Assembly (NCBI GenBank): GCA_002782605.1
Contig: PFIF01000227.1
Coordinates: 1-5,632, forward strand
Direction: 5' to 3'
Source of the DNA: Deltaproteobacteria bacterium CG_4_8_14_3_um_filter_43_13
GTDB taxonomy: Bacteria > Desulfobacterota > UBA8473
DNA: 5,632 bases
Position 1 is the first letter of the stretch. Each line of letters begins with the position of its first letter. Positions 1-5,269 of this stretch are shown here, one piece after another. Both the position numbers and the translations under genes were made by a program. A model generated the notes under the pieces. The model was not told where the DNA came from. It made no database searches and saw nothing but the letters and a program-made list of their open reading frames with translations.

Positions 1-482
1 TAGCCATGGCCTGTGATCTGGTGGTCTGCACCCCTGATGCCCGTTTTACCCACCCCGGTTTCAGGTATATCGGCCCCACCCTCGACCTGGCCTACTGGAT
101 GCAGCTCATGGGCATAAGAAAATTGAAGGAGATGGTCTTAACGGGGAAGGCATTTACCGCCGAGGAGGCATTAGAGTCCGGATTGGTAAACAAGGTGGTT
201 CCTTATGATAAACTCGAGGAAGAAATAAATAAAATGGCATTAGCGGCAGCGTCTATGCCTCTGGACGGCATCGTGATGGGAAAGACTTTCCTGCAGGGGA
301 TTGTAGATGCCGCAGGCGTAGCTGCGGGAGAATATTTAGGCTACATGGGACATGCCATGCAGACCGCCATCCAATACAGGCAGGGAGAATTCAATTTACT
401 CAAGGAAAGGAGAGACAAAGGAGTGAAGGGGGCGACGGTTACCAGGGACTCCCATTGGCCACCCGAGTTTGAATTGAGATAA
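1..482 (+). CDS. Enoyl-CoA hydratase/isomerase family protein (crotonase fold), 3' part only
   Basis: The reading frame is open from the window edge (codon GCC at 3-5) to TAA at 480-482. The ATG at position 6 is not the real start: it falls inside the crotonase motif AMACDL, which normally follows the GGG-x-E oxyanion segment, so roughly 110-120 N-terminal residues lie upstream. Later family landmarks are visible: the hydrophobic helix with VLTGKAFTAEEALESGLVNKVV and the C-terminal helical trimerisation region. The position of the second catalytic glutamate of rat mitochondrial hydratase (Glu164) is a glycine here (HPG, codon 57-59). The protein therefore may not be a classical hydratase; isomerase, hydrolase or lyase activity on a CoA ester is equally possible. 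The C-terminus runs longer than the usual family end and finishes in a charged tail (RDSHWPPEFELR). The crotonase fold is secure; the reaction is unknown. Confidence 0.88.
   Translation, partial: AMACDLVVCTPDARFTHPGFRYIGPTLDLAYWMQLMGIRKLKEMVLTGKAFTAEEALESGLVNKVVPYDKLEEEINKMALAAASMPLDGIVMGKTFLQGIVDAAGVAAGEYLGYMGHAMQTAIQYRQGEFNLLKERRDKGVKGATVTRDSHWPPEFELR
471..482 (+). repeat. 12-bp direct repeat GAATTGAGATAA, left copy
   Basis: This exact 12-mer covers the last codons and stop of the partial crotonase and recurs at 644-655. The match ends at both edges of each copy. The two copies bracket 161 bp that contain an imperfect inverted repeat, which is what a target-site duplication around a small insertion would look like. 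Chance or local duplication is not excluded. Confidence 0.6.
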
Positions 483-643
483 ATTCTCAGGTGTATAGGC
501 TGAAGACTGAAGGCAGAAGGGCAATAATCATTATTCATGACACAACAACCTGTCAAGGTATCCAAATGATTTTAGCTTTGTGTGTTGGCACATGTTTTTC
601 CCTTCAGTCTATCTACCTTCAGCCTTTATGCCTAAGTAGTTAC
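483..643. mobile_element. Candidate small inserted element with imperfect terminal inverted repeats (MITE-like)
   Basis: The 161 bp between the two 12-bp repeats contain no credible gene. Near the left side, 497-521 begins AGGCTGAAG and ends GAAGGG. Near the right side, 600-625 read on the minus strand also begins AGGCTGAAG and ends GAAGGG, with a diverged middle. The arms are internally repetitive (CTGAAG/CTGAAGG units). The roughly 78-bp centre between the arms is AT-richer. Short elements with inverted ends, no coding capacity and a flanking direct repeat fit a MITE or an intergenic palindromic repeat. The arms sit about 14-18 bp inside the direct repeats, which is not typical for a clean transposon end, so a generic intergenic palindrome is an alternative. 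It may also act as a long stem-loop in the transcript between the crotonase and the PHP gene. Confidence 0.4.
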
Positions 644-655
644 GAATTGAGATAA
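644..655 (+). repeat. 12-bp direct repeat GAATTGAGATAA, right copy
   Basis: Second exact copy of the 12-mer found at the end of the partial crotonase. It ends 5 bp before the GTG start of the PHP gene. If it arose as a target-site duplication, the original spacing between crotonase stop and PHP start would have been only about 5 bp, which suggests that the two genes were once directly adjacent in one operon. Confidence 0.55.
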
Positions 656-660
656 CCAAG

Positions 661-1329
661 GTGTCGGTCTTAGATTTACACATCCATACCACGATCTCGG
701 GCGATAGTCTTATCACCCCGGAGGTCCTTTTCAGGGAAGCTAAAAAAGCCGGCCTGGACGGGGTCTGCATTACGGAACACGGCTTCGAAAAGTCGCGGAT
801 AGCGGCGGATTTGTCACGTGAATATGGATTCCCCTTCTTTGCCGGCATGGAAGCGAGCACAGAACTGGGCGATATCCTGGTTTTCGGGATAGACAGTTAT
901 CCGAGGACGATTTCCCGGGCGAGGGAACTGAAAGAATTTGTGGAAAAGGGAGGCGGGGTGTTGGTTGCTGCGCATCCCTTCAGGAGTAATTTTAACCGGT
1001 CGTCTTCTACCCCTGCCGCTTCAGATATTGCTCTTAATCATAAATATCAGCTCCTCCGGCTGGTTGATGCGATGGAGGTGATTAACGGCTGGTCGTCGGA
1101 GGCGGAAGTCGTTCATTGTCAGAAAGTGAGCGAAGAACTTAGCTTGAACGGCACAGGAGGCAGTGACGCCCATATCCCCGTTCAAGTGGGGTGTTGTGTG
1201 ACGATATTTGAGAATGTCATTAGGAGTGAAGAGGATCTGGTAGCGGAACTGAAACGGGGGAGATTTAGAGCCGAGGACCGCCGCCTGCCGGAACAGAAAG
1301 GTTCCCTGAACTGGTTTTGTCAGGCGTGA
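661..1329 (+). CDS. PHP-domain metal-dependent phosphoesterase-like protein
   Basis: A 222-residue protein with the polymerase-and-histidinol-phosphatase (PHP) metal-binding motifs in order: HIHTTISGDS (His7, His9, Asp15), CITEHG (Glu39, His40), the GME segment (Glu64), AAHPFR (His105) and GGSDAH (Asp169, His171). Together these are the usual ligands of a multinuclear metal centre. Stand-alone PHP proteins of this size hydrolyse phosphoesters, often nucleotides; the substrate here cannot be told. No signal peptide or membrane segment is visible, so it should be cytoplasmic. The start is GTG at 661: an in-frame TAG at 637-639 closes the frame upstream, and the first residues (MSVLDLHIHT) match where the family normally begins. 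The ribosome binding site is poor (AAGG touching the start), so expression may be low or coupled. Its link with the acyl-CoA genes is positional only. Confidence 0.85.
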   Translation: MSVLDLHIHTTISGDSLITPEVLFREAKKAGLDGVCITEHGFEKSRIAADLSREYGFPFFAGMEASTELGDILVFGIDSYPRTISRARELKEFVEKGGGVLVAAHPFRSNFNRSSSTPAASDIALNHKYQLLRLVDAMEVINGWSSEAEVVHCQKVSEELSLNGTGGSDAHIPVQVGCCVTIFENVIRSEEDLVAELKRGRFRAEDRRLPEQKGSLNWFCQA

Positions 1330-1561
1330 TGATAGATCGGGTGCGAGTAAAGATATCCGTGGGTTAGAAATACTGTCGTTTGATAGCCTGTGGAGATACT
1401 ATGCCACGGAGGAGGCTAAATACTACAACCAATCCTTCTGGGAAAAGAAGAAAACCGACCCCTTGAAGTACCGGAAAAAGGAGCTATTCCCGAGGATATA
1501 TGAAGATAGTGGGCTTGATAAAACTCCGCAGACAACAGCGGTAGTAGAAAGGAGGTTCTAA
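1310..1561 (+). pseudogene. Start-less coding-looking frame, probable 3' remnant of an unrecognised gene
   Basis: After an in-frame TGA at 1307-1309, this frame stays open for 83 codons and ends in TAA at 1559-1561, directly against the ATG of the next gene. From about 1361 onward the translation looks like real protein: rich in Tyr, Trp, Lys and Glu, with segments such as SLWRYYATEEAKYYNQSFWE and KYRKKELFPRIYEDSGLD. Third positions in this stretch also look codon-like (AAC, TTC, GAC, CCC). There is no ATG or GTG in frame, and the only TTG is late (in DPLKYR). The likely explanation is that the 5' part was lost by deletion or frameshift near 1330-1360, just after the PHP stop. The crotonase ribosome binding site lies inside its last codons, as in a translationally coupled gene pair. 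I do not recognise the family. An unusual CTG start at 1373 is a weak alternative. Confidence 0.4.
1548..1556 (+). promoter_or_regulatory. Strong ribosome binding site of the complete crotonase
   Basis: AAAGGAGGT lies 5-6 nt before the ATG at 1562, close to the ideal anti-16S match and spacing. It overlaps the end of the preceding open frame, so the two may have been translationally coupled. It fixes the start of the downstream gene. Confidence 0.8.
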
Positions 1562-2350
1562 ATGTCAGTGATAATATATGAAAAGAAAGATAAGATCGCC
1601 TACATTACCCTTAACCGGCCTGGGACTATGAATGCTATCAACTCTGAAGTATTGAAAGAGTTAACCAAGGCATGGATGGATGTCAGAGATGATCCCGATA
1701 TATGGGTTACAATTGTGACTGGAGCTGGAGATAGGGCTTTTTCCGCCGGGGCAGACTTAAAGGAGATAGCCAAATGGCAACTGGAGTCAGAGATGGAGGG
1801 ACGTCCCCTTCGACCAGGCTGGTCTGAAATTTGTCCCATGAGGGGCTTGGAAGTCTGGAAACCATTCATTGCGGCTATTAATGGTGTAGCCACTGGTGGA
1901 GGTCTTGAGCTGGCTATGGCTTGTGATCTCAGGATTGCCGCAGACACTGCCCGTCTTGGCCTGATGGAGACGAAACAGAGTCTCATGCCTGGCTGGGGAG
2001 GTACCCAGAGATTGCCAAGACTTGTGCCCTTTGGTAAGGCCCTGGAGATACTGATGACTGGTGATTTTATTGATGCTAAAGAGGCCCTGCGTATCGGACT
2101 GGTCAATCAGGTAGTTCCCACGGGTGAGCTTTTGAATGCTGCCACCAATTTGGCAAACCGCCTCTGTGAGAATGGGCCTCTGGCAGTTCGGGCAGTCAAG
2201 GAGGCAGCTTATAGGGGAGTACGTATGACTCTGGACGAAGGATTAAAGCTGGAAAGCCTCATGATACAGAATCTGTTCCAAGCCGAAGATGTCAAAGAGG
2301 GCCCTCGCGCCTTTGCAGAGAAGAGGAAGCCGGTTTATAAGGGAAGGTAG
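1562..2350 (+). CDS. Enoyl-CoA hydratase (crotonase superfamily), both catalytic glutamates present
   Basis: A 262-residue protein, the normal length for a bacterial enoyl-CoA hydratase. The order is: an N-terminal strand region with ITLNRPGTMNAI (16-26), the first oxyanion segment FSAGADLKEI (60-69, Ala64), the second oxyanion segment TGGGLELAMACD (111-122, Gly113), MET at 135-137, GGTQRLPRL, and the C-terminal tail EGPRAFAEKRKPVYKGR. Glu116 and Glu136 are 20 residues apart, like Glu144 and Glu164 of rat mitochondrial hydratase. Water addition to a trans-2-enoyl-CoA giving the (S)-3-hydroxyacyl-CoA is therefore the best prediction. It is cytoplasmic and probably hexameric, as usual for the family. 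An insertion-like segment (LESEMEGRPLRPGWSEICPMRG, two pieces around residues 74-95) sits in the variable substrate loop, so chain-length preference cannot be guessed. The gene converges on the SDR gene, with stop codons 32 bp apart. Confidence 0.92.
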   Translation: MSVIIYEKKDKIAYITLNRPGTMNAINSEVLKELTKAWMDVRDDPDIWVTIVTGAGDRAFSAGADLKEIAKWQLESEMEGRPLRPGWSEICPMRGLEVWKPFIAAINGVATGGGLELAMACDLRIAADTARLGLMETKQSLMPGWGGTQRLPRLVPFGKALEILMTGDFIDAKEALRIGLVNQVVPTGELLNAATNLANRLCENGPLAVRAVKEAAYRGVRMTLDEGLKLESLMIQNLFQAEDVKEGPRAFAEKRKPVYKGR

Positions 2351-2361
2351 GTTATTCAAGG

Positions 2362-2394
2362 AAGGAATACTTTAAGCTATCCTTATTCTTTTTT
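2362..2394 (+). terminator. Weak terminator-like hairpin after the crotonase
   Basis: AAGGAATA (2362-2369) can pair with TATCCTT (2378-2384) if one A bulges, with an 8-nt loop. It is followed after a few bases by a run of six T (2389-2394). The stem is AT-rich and short, so it would be inefficient. It overlaps the stop codon of the convergent SDR gene. The position between convergent genes is where a terminator is expected; the structure itself is marginal. Confidence 0.25.
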
Positions 2395-3315
2395 GGCCGG
2401 TGCCGGATTAATATAACCTGTAAGCAATGTCTTTGGTACGGCATCTTCCAGTTCTTCTATACTGAACATACCGTTTTCCACGGTTTTGAAGATCGTCCGA
2501 ACCTCTATAGGTTCAGAATAAATAGAGACCCTCCCTTTTTCAACATGGAATATCTGACCATTAATGTTTGCCGCTGCATCGCTTGCTAAGTAAGCAACCA
2601 TGGGCGGAACGAATTGCGGCCCAGGCATGTTCATGAAGCCATCGTACTGTTCCTTCGACATCAGGCCCGCCTCTAATCTTTTCTTTATTCCGGCCTTTAC
2701 TTCTTCAGTCATGGTCATTCTTGTTGCCGCAATAGGTGCGATGCAGTTGACCGTTACACCATACCGGCCCATTTCCCGGGCAGTTGCCCTAGTCAGGCTG
2801 ACTATACCCCCTTTGGCAGAAGCGTAGTTGGTCTGTCCTACCGAGCCTCGCCATGCATCAGAGGTAAAGTTTATAATCCTGCCGGAGCGTTGTTCTTTCA
2901 TTTTTACACAGGCATGACGGCACACATTGAAGGTTCCCTTTAAATGAACGGAAATCACCGTATCCCAATCATCTTCGCTCATATTCCATATCATCCGCTC
3001 TCTGAGCACACCTGCGCAGTTTACCACAATGTCTAGCTTGCCGAAGTTATCCACACAGGCATTTATCATATCTTCGGCTGCCTTGAAATCGGTCACAGAA
3101 TTAAAATTCGCGGCGGCCTGCCCGCCTTTTTCTTTAATCTCCACAACCACCTGTTCTGCAGGAGCAAGATCACTGCCGCTACCGTCCCTTGCCACTCCTG
3201 CATCTGCAACCAGTATACTGGCACCCTGCCCAGCCAGATATAACGCTGCTTCCCGGCCGATTCCCCTGCCGGCACCTGTCACCAATGCTGCCCTTCCTTT
3301 CAATTTTTCATTCAT
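2383..3315 (-). CDS. Short-chain dehydrogenase, MFE-2-like (3R)-hydroxyacyl-CoA dehydrogenase candidate
   Basis: A 310-residue SDR, longer than the classical 250. The Rossmann motif TGAGRGIG is at 13-20. Asp38 at the end of the second strand argues for NAD(H). NCAG is at 99-102 and the HLKGTF helix starts at 124, with His where many SDRs have the structural Asn. The active-site Ser152, Tyr164 and Lys168 are present, with a Ser-Tyr spacing of 12 instead of the usual 13. After the core comes a roughly 55-residue extension (from about GQIFHVEKGRVS to INPAPAKKE), a feature I associate with SDRs related to the dehydrogenase part of eukaryotic multifunctional enzyme type 2. The ATG at 3315 follows AAGGAG by a good spacing and overlaps the end of the upstream MaoC gene by 8 bp, so translation is likely coupled. 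Proposed role: NAD-dependent oxidation of the (3R)-hydroxyacyl-CoA made by the two neighbouring hydratase subunits. A different hydroxy substrate is possible. Confidence 0.88.
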   Translation of the reverse strand: MNEKLKGRAALVTGAGRGIGREAALYLAGQGASILVADAGVARDGSGSDLAPAEQVVVEIKEKGGQAAANFNSVTDFKAAEDMINACVDNFGKLDIVVNCAGVLRERMIWNMSEDDWDTVISVHLKGTFNVCRHACVKMKEQRSGRIINFTSDAWRGSVGQTNYASAKGGIVSLTRATAREMGRYGVTVNCIAPIAATRMTMTEEVKAGIKKRLEAGLMSKEQYDGFMNMPGPQFVPPMVAYLASDAAANINGQIFHVEKGRVSIYSEPIEVRTIFKTVENGMFSIEELEDAVPKTLLTGYINPAPAKKE

Positions 3316-3790
3316 GATTTGGCTCCTTTGTCTTTATTATTACTGTTGCTTTTCCAGGAGTGGTTTTCTCACCCTTTTCGTTTTCTACCCAAACCTCACA
3401 TTCTACGAAGTGTTCATCGTTTTCAACACCTTTATTGGTAACTTTCCCTTTACACCAGTGACTTACCTTTTCCTCAACAGGCTCGGTTAAGGATTTCATC
3501 ATAATCGGATAGTCCATTGTACGAAACTGACAGGAGAATTTCCTCAAAAAGCCTTCTTCACCTATCCAATCGGTTAGCATCTGTACCAGCCAGGCACGTT
3601 TAAGCTGACCATGGACTATAGGTCTTCCTACGCCTTGGGACTCGGCAAAGGTAAATTCATAATGCAAAGGGTTAAAATCACCTGACGCACCTGCCCATTT
3701 CACCAGCATCTGTGAGGTAGCTGTTTTCGACAATGAAGGTATCTCAGTCCCTATTTCCACATCTTCCCAGTATAGTACTTTTCTTCTCAT
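3308..3790 (-). CDS. MaoC-like (R)-specific enoyl-CoA hydratase, catalytic hot-dog subunit
   Basis: With the ATG at 3790 the protein has 160 residues. The frame also runs up to a TTG at 3823, but the ATG is preceded by GGAGGTGA at a 7-nt spacing, while the TTG has no comparable site, so the shorter form is chosen. The hydratase-2 signature AGASGDFNPLHYEF is at about 33-46: Asp38 and His43 are the expected catalytic pair, with Asn40 supporting them. The segment GVGRPIVHGQLKRAW fits the second conserved hot-dog strand and helix. This is a single hot-dog domain with no membrane segment, so it is cytoplasmic. Expected reaction: hydration of a 2-enoyl-CoA to the (3R)-hydroxyacyl-CoA, or the reverse. 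It lies 85 bp behind a non-catalytic MaoC N-type gene and overlaps the SDR gene by 8 bp (ATGAATGA), so the three products probably act together. A role in an ACP-linked dehydratase is a less likely alternative. Confidence 0.87.
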   Translation of the reverse strand: MRRKVLYWEDVEIGTEIPSLSKTATSQMLVKWAGASGDFNPLHYEFTFAESQGVGRPIVHGQLKRAWLVQMLTDWIGEEGFLRKFSCQFRTMDYPIMMKSLTEPVEEKVSHWCKGKVTNKGVENDEHFVECEVWVENEKGEKTTPGKATVIIKTKEPNHE

Positions 3791-3797
3791 AGGATAA

Positions 3798-3805
3798 TCA
3801 CCTCC
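3798..3805 (-). promoter_or_regulatory. Ribosome binding site that decides the MaoC start
   Basis: On the minus strand, GGAGGTGA lies 7 nt before the ATG at 3790. It is a near-perfect Shine-Dalgarno sequence, and lies inside the longer open frame that begins with TTG at 3823. It shows that the ATG is the working start and that the first 11 codons of the longer frame are leader. Confidence 0.8.
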
Positions 3806-3875
3806 GCCTACCGTTTGCTCCAAAGGAAATTTTTCATTTTTCAGGACGAACTAAGCAGTTGATTTGTTGAGTTTG

Positions 3876-4352
3876 CTATCTATTGATTAATGTTTGGCAA
3901 GCTAATGCCACTAGGGTACCATGCTGGTTAGTGTAGGAGGTTTCGGTTACTGAGATTACAAGCGTTCCGCCCTTACTTTCCCGGGTGTATATGTCGGATA
4001 TTTTTGCCACAGCAACAAGGGTGTCACCGAAACGCACGGGTTGGCAAAACTCAAATTCGATTCCACCGTCTACAATACGGGGATACCCCGCATTGATCAA
4101 TGCCATAATTAATTCATCCCTGATTGCCGGTAAGAAAGGCATCGGTGAATCCCACTTTACAGGCCAGCCGAAAAACCCAGGCGGGGCAATGATTGAACCA
4201 TACCTGGAATTTCTGGCATATTCATCGTCCCAATATAGAGGATTTTTATCCCCTACGGCATCGGCAAATTTTCTGATGGCCCCTCTTTCCACTTCAAGGA
4301 TCATTGGTTGCCCTGACTTGCCTATGAGCTTGGTTACTTCTTCCGTAAGCAC
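3876..4352 (-). CDS. MaoC N-terminal-type hot-dog protein (FAS1-like dehydratase domain), probable non-catalytic partner
   Basis: A 158-residue protein. It starts with GTG at 4352, supported by AAGGAGGAGG about 8 nt upstream on the minus strand. The N-terminal half (MILEVERGAIRKFADAVGDKNPLYWDDEYA, read in two parts around residues 17-46) and YGSIIAPPGF are characteristic of the MaoC_dehydrat_N family. The segment GGIEFEFCQPVRFGDTLVAVAKISDIYTRESKGG gives the second half of the hot-dog fold. In the hydratase-like motif GDKNPLY the catalytic His is Tyr40, although Asp35 and Asn37 remain. Proteins of this kind usually pair with a catalytic MaoC subunit and help to hold the acyl chain, as in mycobacterial HadA/HadB-type pairs. 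The catalytic partner is the next gene of the operon, 85 bp downstream. It is cytoplasmic. The start codon sits just inside the tail of a decayed transposase frame on the same strand. Confidence 0.85.
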   Translation of the reverse strand: MLTEEVTKLIGKSGQPMILEVERGAIRKFADAVGDKNPLYWDDEYARNSRYGSIIAPPGFFGWPVKWDSPMPFLPAIRDELIMALINAGYPRIVDGGIEFEFCQPVRFGDTLVAVAKISDIYTRESKGGTLVISVTETSYTNQHGTLVALACQTLINR

Positions 4353-4459
4353 CAGATGTCCCTCCTCCTTATTTCACGTCTTGATTGCATGGATTCATAA
4401 ATTCTGGAAGCATACACGAGAGCTTTGGAAAAGTAGAAAAGTGGAAGGGGCGGAAAACT
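4353..4459 (-). other. Leader region of the hydratase/SDR operon, next to the transposase breakpoint
   Basis: About 107 bp separate the last transposase-like codon (about 4460) from the GTG of the first operon gene. It must hold the operon promoter, unless transcription enters from the transposase side. I find no convincing -35/-10 pair. Only the AAGGAGGAGG ribosome binding site near 4361-4370 is clear. Confidence 0.4.
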
Positions 4460-4791
4460 GCGAACGGTTTGCCCAAAATAGCCCAGCACGTATTCCACAT
4501 CGTGCCATGGCCTGTTCTTTTTCCCCATCAATGCACTGTGCCCGCAGTAAGCATATCCGTTCAGTTCTCCAATGTCAGAGACAATGCTGGCTCTAACAGG
4601 GTTCAAGTGTATATAGCGAACCAATTCCCTCAGATAGGCATCTTCCTGGCAGATAACGGATTTGTACCGATTCTGAAAAAGGTGACCATGGCGCTTGTGC
4701 CGGCGATTGAAACTAATCGCGTATCCGGTAAGCAGTCTTCTCATCAATCCAGCAACCGGCTCCGCCCCAGTGCGAAACAGAAAGTGAGCGT

Positions 4792-4801
4792 GGTTCGGTT
4801 C
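4792..4801 (+). repeat. 5-bp tandem duplication (GGTTC x2) that breaks the transposase
   Basis: GGTTCGGTTC on the plus strand corresponds to GAACCGAACC in the transposase. One unit too many shifts the frame by 5 bp exactly between IPN and HAHFL. Removing one unit gives the uninterrupted family motif IPNHAHFLFRTG. Slippage or double-strand-break repair is a likely origin. Confidence 0.75.
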
Positions 4802-5219
4802 GGTATCAAAACCCACGCATAACACGCAGTTTTCGTATCCGGAAGAAGGATTGCGAGGTGCTCTATAAAGTCCTCGTAATCTTCCCGCTTCAGGAATATC
4901 TTGCGACGCTCTATCCCCTGGATCATGATGTGGTGCAAAACACCGGGCGCGTCAAGACGAGCTAATCTAGGCATGCACTCCTATATCCAACAAAAACCCT
5001 CCTATGTCAACTTACTTTCTTACCAGCGTCCCCCATTTCCACGCTTGCGGATCCAGTGCGCTCCCGGCGGATAGACCGTGACTGAACCGGCGGTGACGGT
5101 GAACAGTCGCTTCTGAATAGAAGAGTCAGCTCTCGTAGGCCAGATGCGGAGCGGATGTGGCTCTAACGACCGAACTCACCTGCCGACAACACTGCGGAGT
5201 ACTAAACATTGAAAAACCA

Positions 5220-5235
5220 CCTGCTTAAATGCAGG
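5220..5235. repeat. Short perfect hairpin CCTGC-TTAAAT-GCAGG
   Basis: A 5-bp GC-rich stem around a self-complementary 6-nt loop in the gene-free stretch. It has no T-run on either side, so it is not a terminator by itself. Its function is unknown, and it may be chance. Confidence 0.3.
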
Positions 5236-5248
5236 ACAGAGCCTTTCA

Positions 5249-5269
5249 AAAATCGCCACGCTGTTGGCG
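5249..5269 (-). terminator. Intrinsic-terminator-like hairpin downstream of the small minus-strand gene
   Basis: Read on the minus strand, CGCCA, a 6-nt loop and TGGCG form a GC-rich 5-bp stem followed immediately by ATTTTT. It lies about 120 bp after the stop of the hypothetical gene at 5393-5620, and would separate that gene from the transposase remnant. The stem is short but GC-rich; moderate support. Confidence 0.4.

Larger units (their letters stand above)
4334..4974 (-). pseudogene. REP-associated/IS200-type Y1 transposase, frameshifted and 3'-truncated
   Basis: The first part (4974 down to about 4797) reads MPRLARLDAPGVLHHIMIQGIERRK to CYAWVLIPN, the typical start of Y1_Tnp/TnpA_REP proteins, about 59 residues. 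The rest continues in another frame from NHAHFLFRTG, carrying the HUH motif (His-Ala-His), then GYAISFNRRHKRHGHLFQNRYKS and LVRYIHLNPVRASIVSDIGELNGYAYCGHSALMG. The two parts join exactly if one copy of a 5-bp tandem repeat (GGTTC twice, 4792-4801 on the plus strand) is removed. Family resemblance stops at YFGQTVR (about 4460). The remaining codons down to the stop at 4334 look random and run into the hydratase operon. About 170 residues survive, against well over 200 in intact relatives as I recall them, so the gene is dead by both frameshift and truncation. AGGAG lies 3 nt before the ATG. An intact enzyme would nick single-stranded DNA through a tyrosine. Confidence 0.85.

Noticed and set aside
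497..625. CRISPR-like repetition of CTGAAG units
   Set aside because: The units are short, degenerate and in inverted orientation; there are no regular spacers and no cas genes.
1600..2106. 168-codon minus-strand frame inside the crotonase
   Set aside because: It is antisense to a clear enoyl-CoA hydratase; the Ser/Pro/Arg-rich translation is typical of a shadow frame.
3029..3490. 153-codon plus-strand frame opposite the SDR and MaoC genes
   Set aside because: The hydrophobic C-terminal part looks membrane-like only because it is antisense to coding sequence; the SDR cofactor motif lies on the other strand.
3791..3875. Possible small gene or terminator between the two MaoC genes
   Set aside because: The only ATG frame on the minus strand is nine codons long, and I find no stem followed by a T-run; this looks like a plain intergenic gap in an operon.
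3985..4596. 203-codon plus-strand frame across the MaoC N-type gene and the transposase remnant
   Set aside because: Antisense to two recognisable genes and without any family motif or ribosome binding site.
4385..4822. 145-codon plus-strand frame opposite the transposase
   Set aside because: The minus strand carries the HUH and other Y1-transposase motifs here; the plus frame is a by-product.
4978..5010. TTGACA hexamer with TATAGG 19 bp later, upstream of the transposase
   Set aside because: The spacing is long, and a -10 there would put the transcription start at or after the ATG, removing the ribosome binding site.
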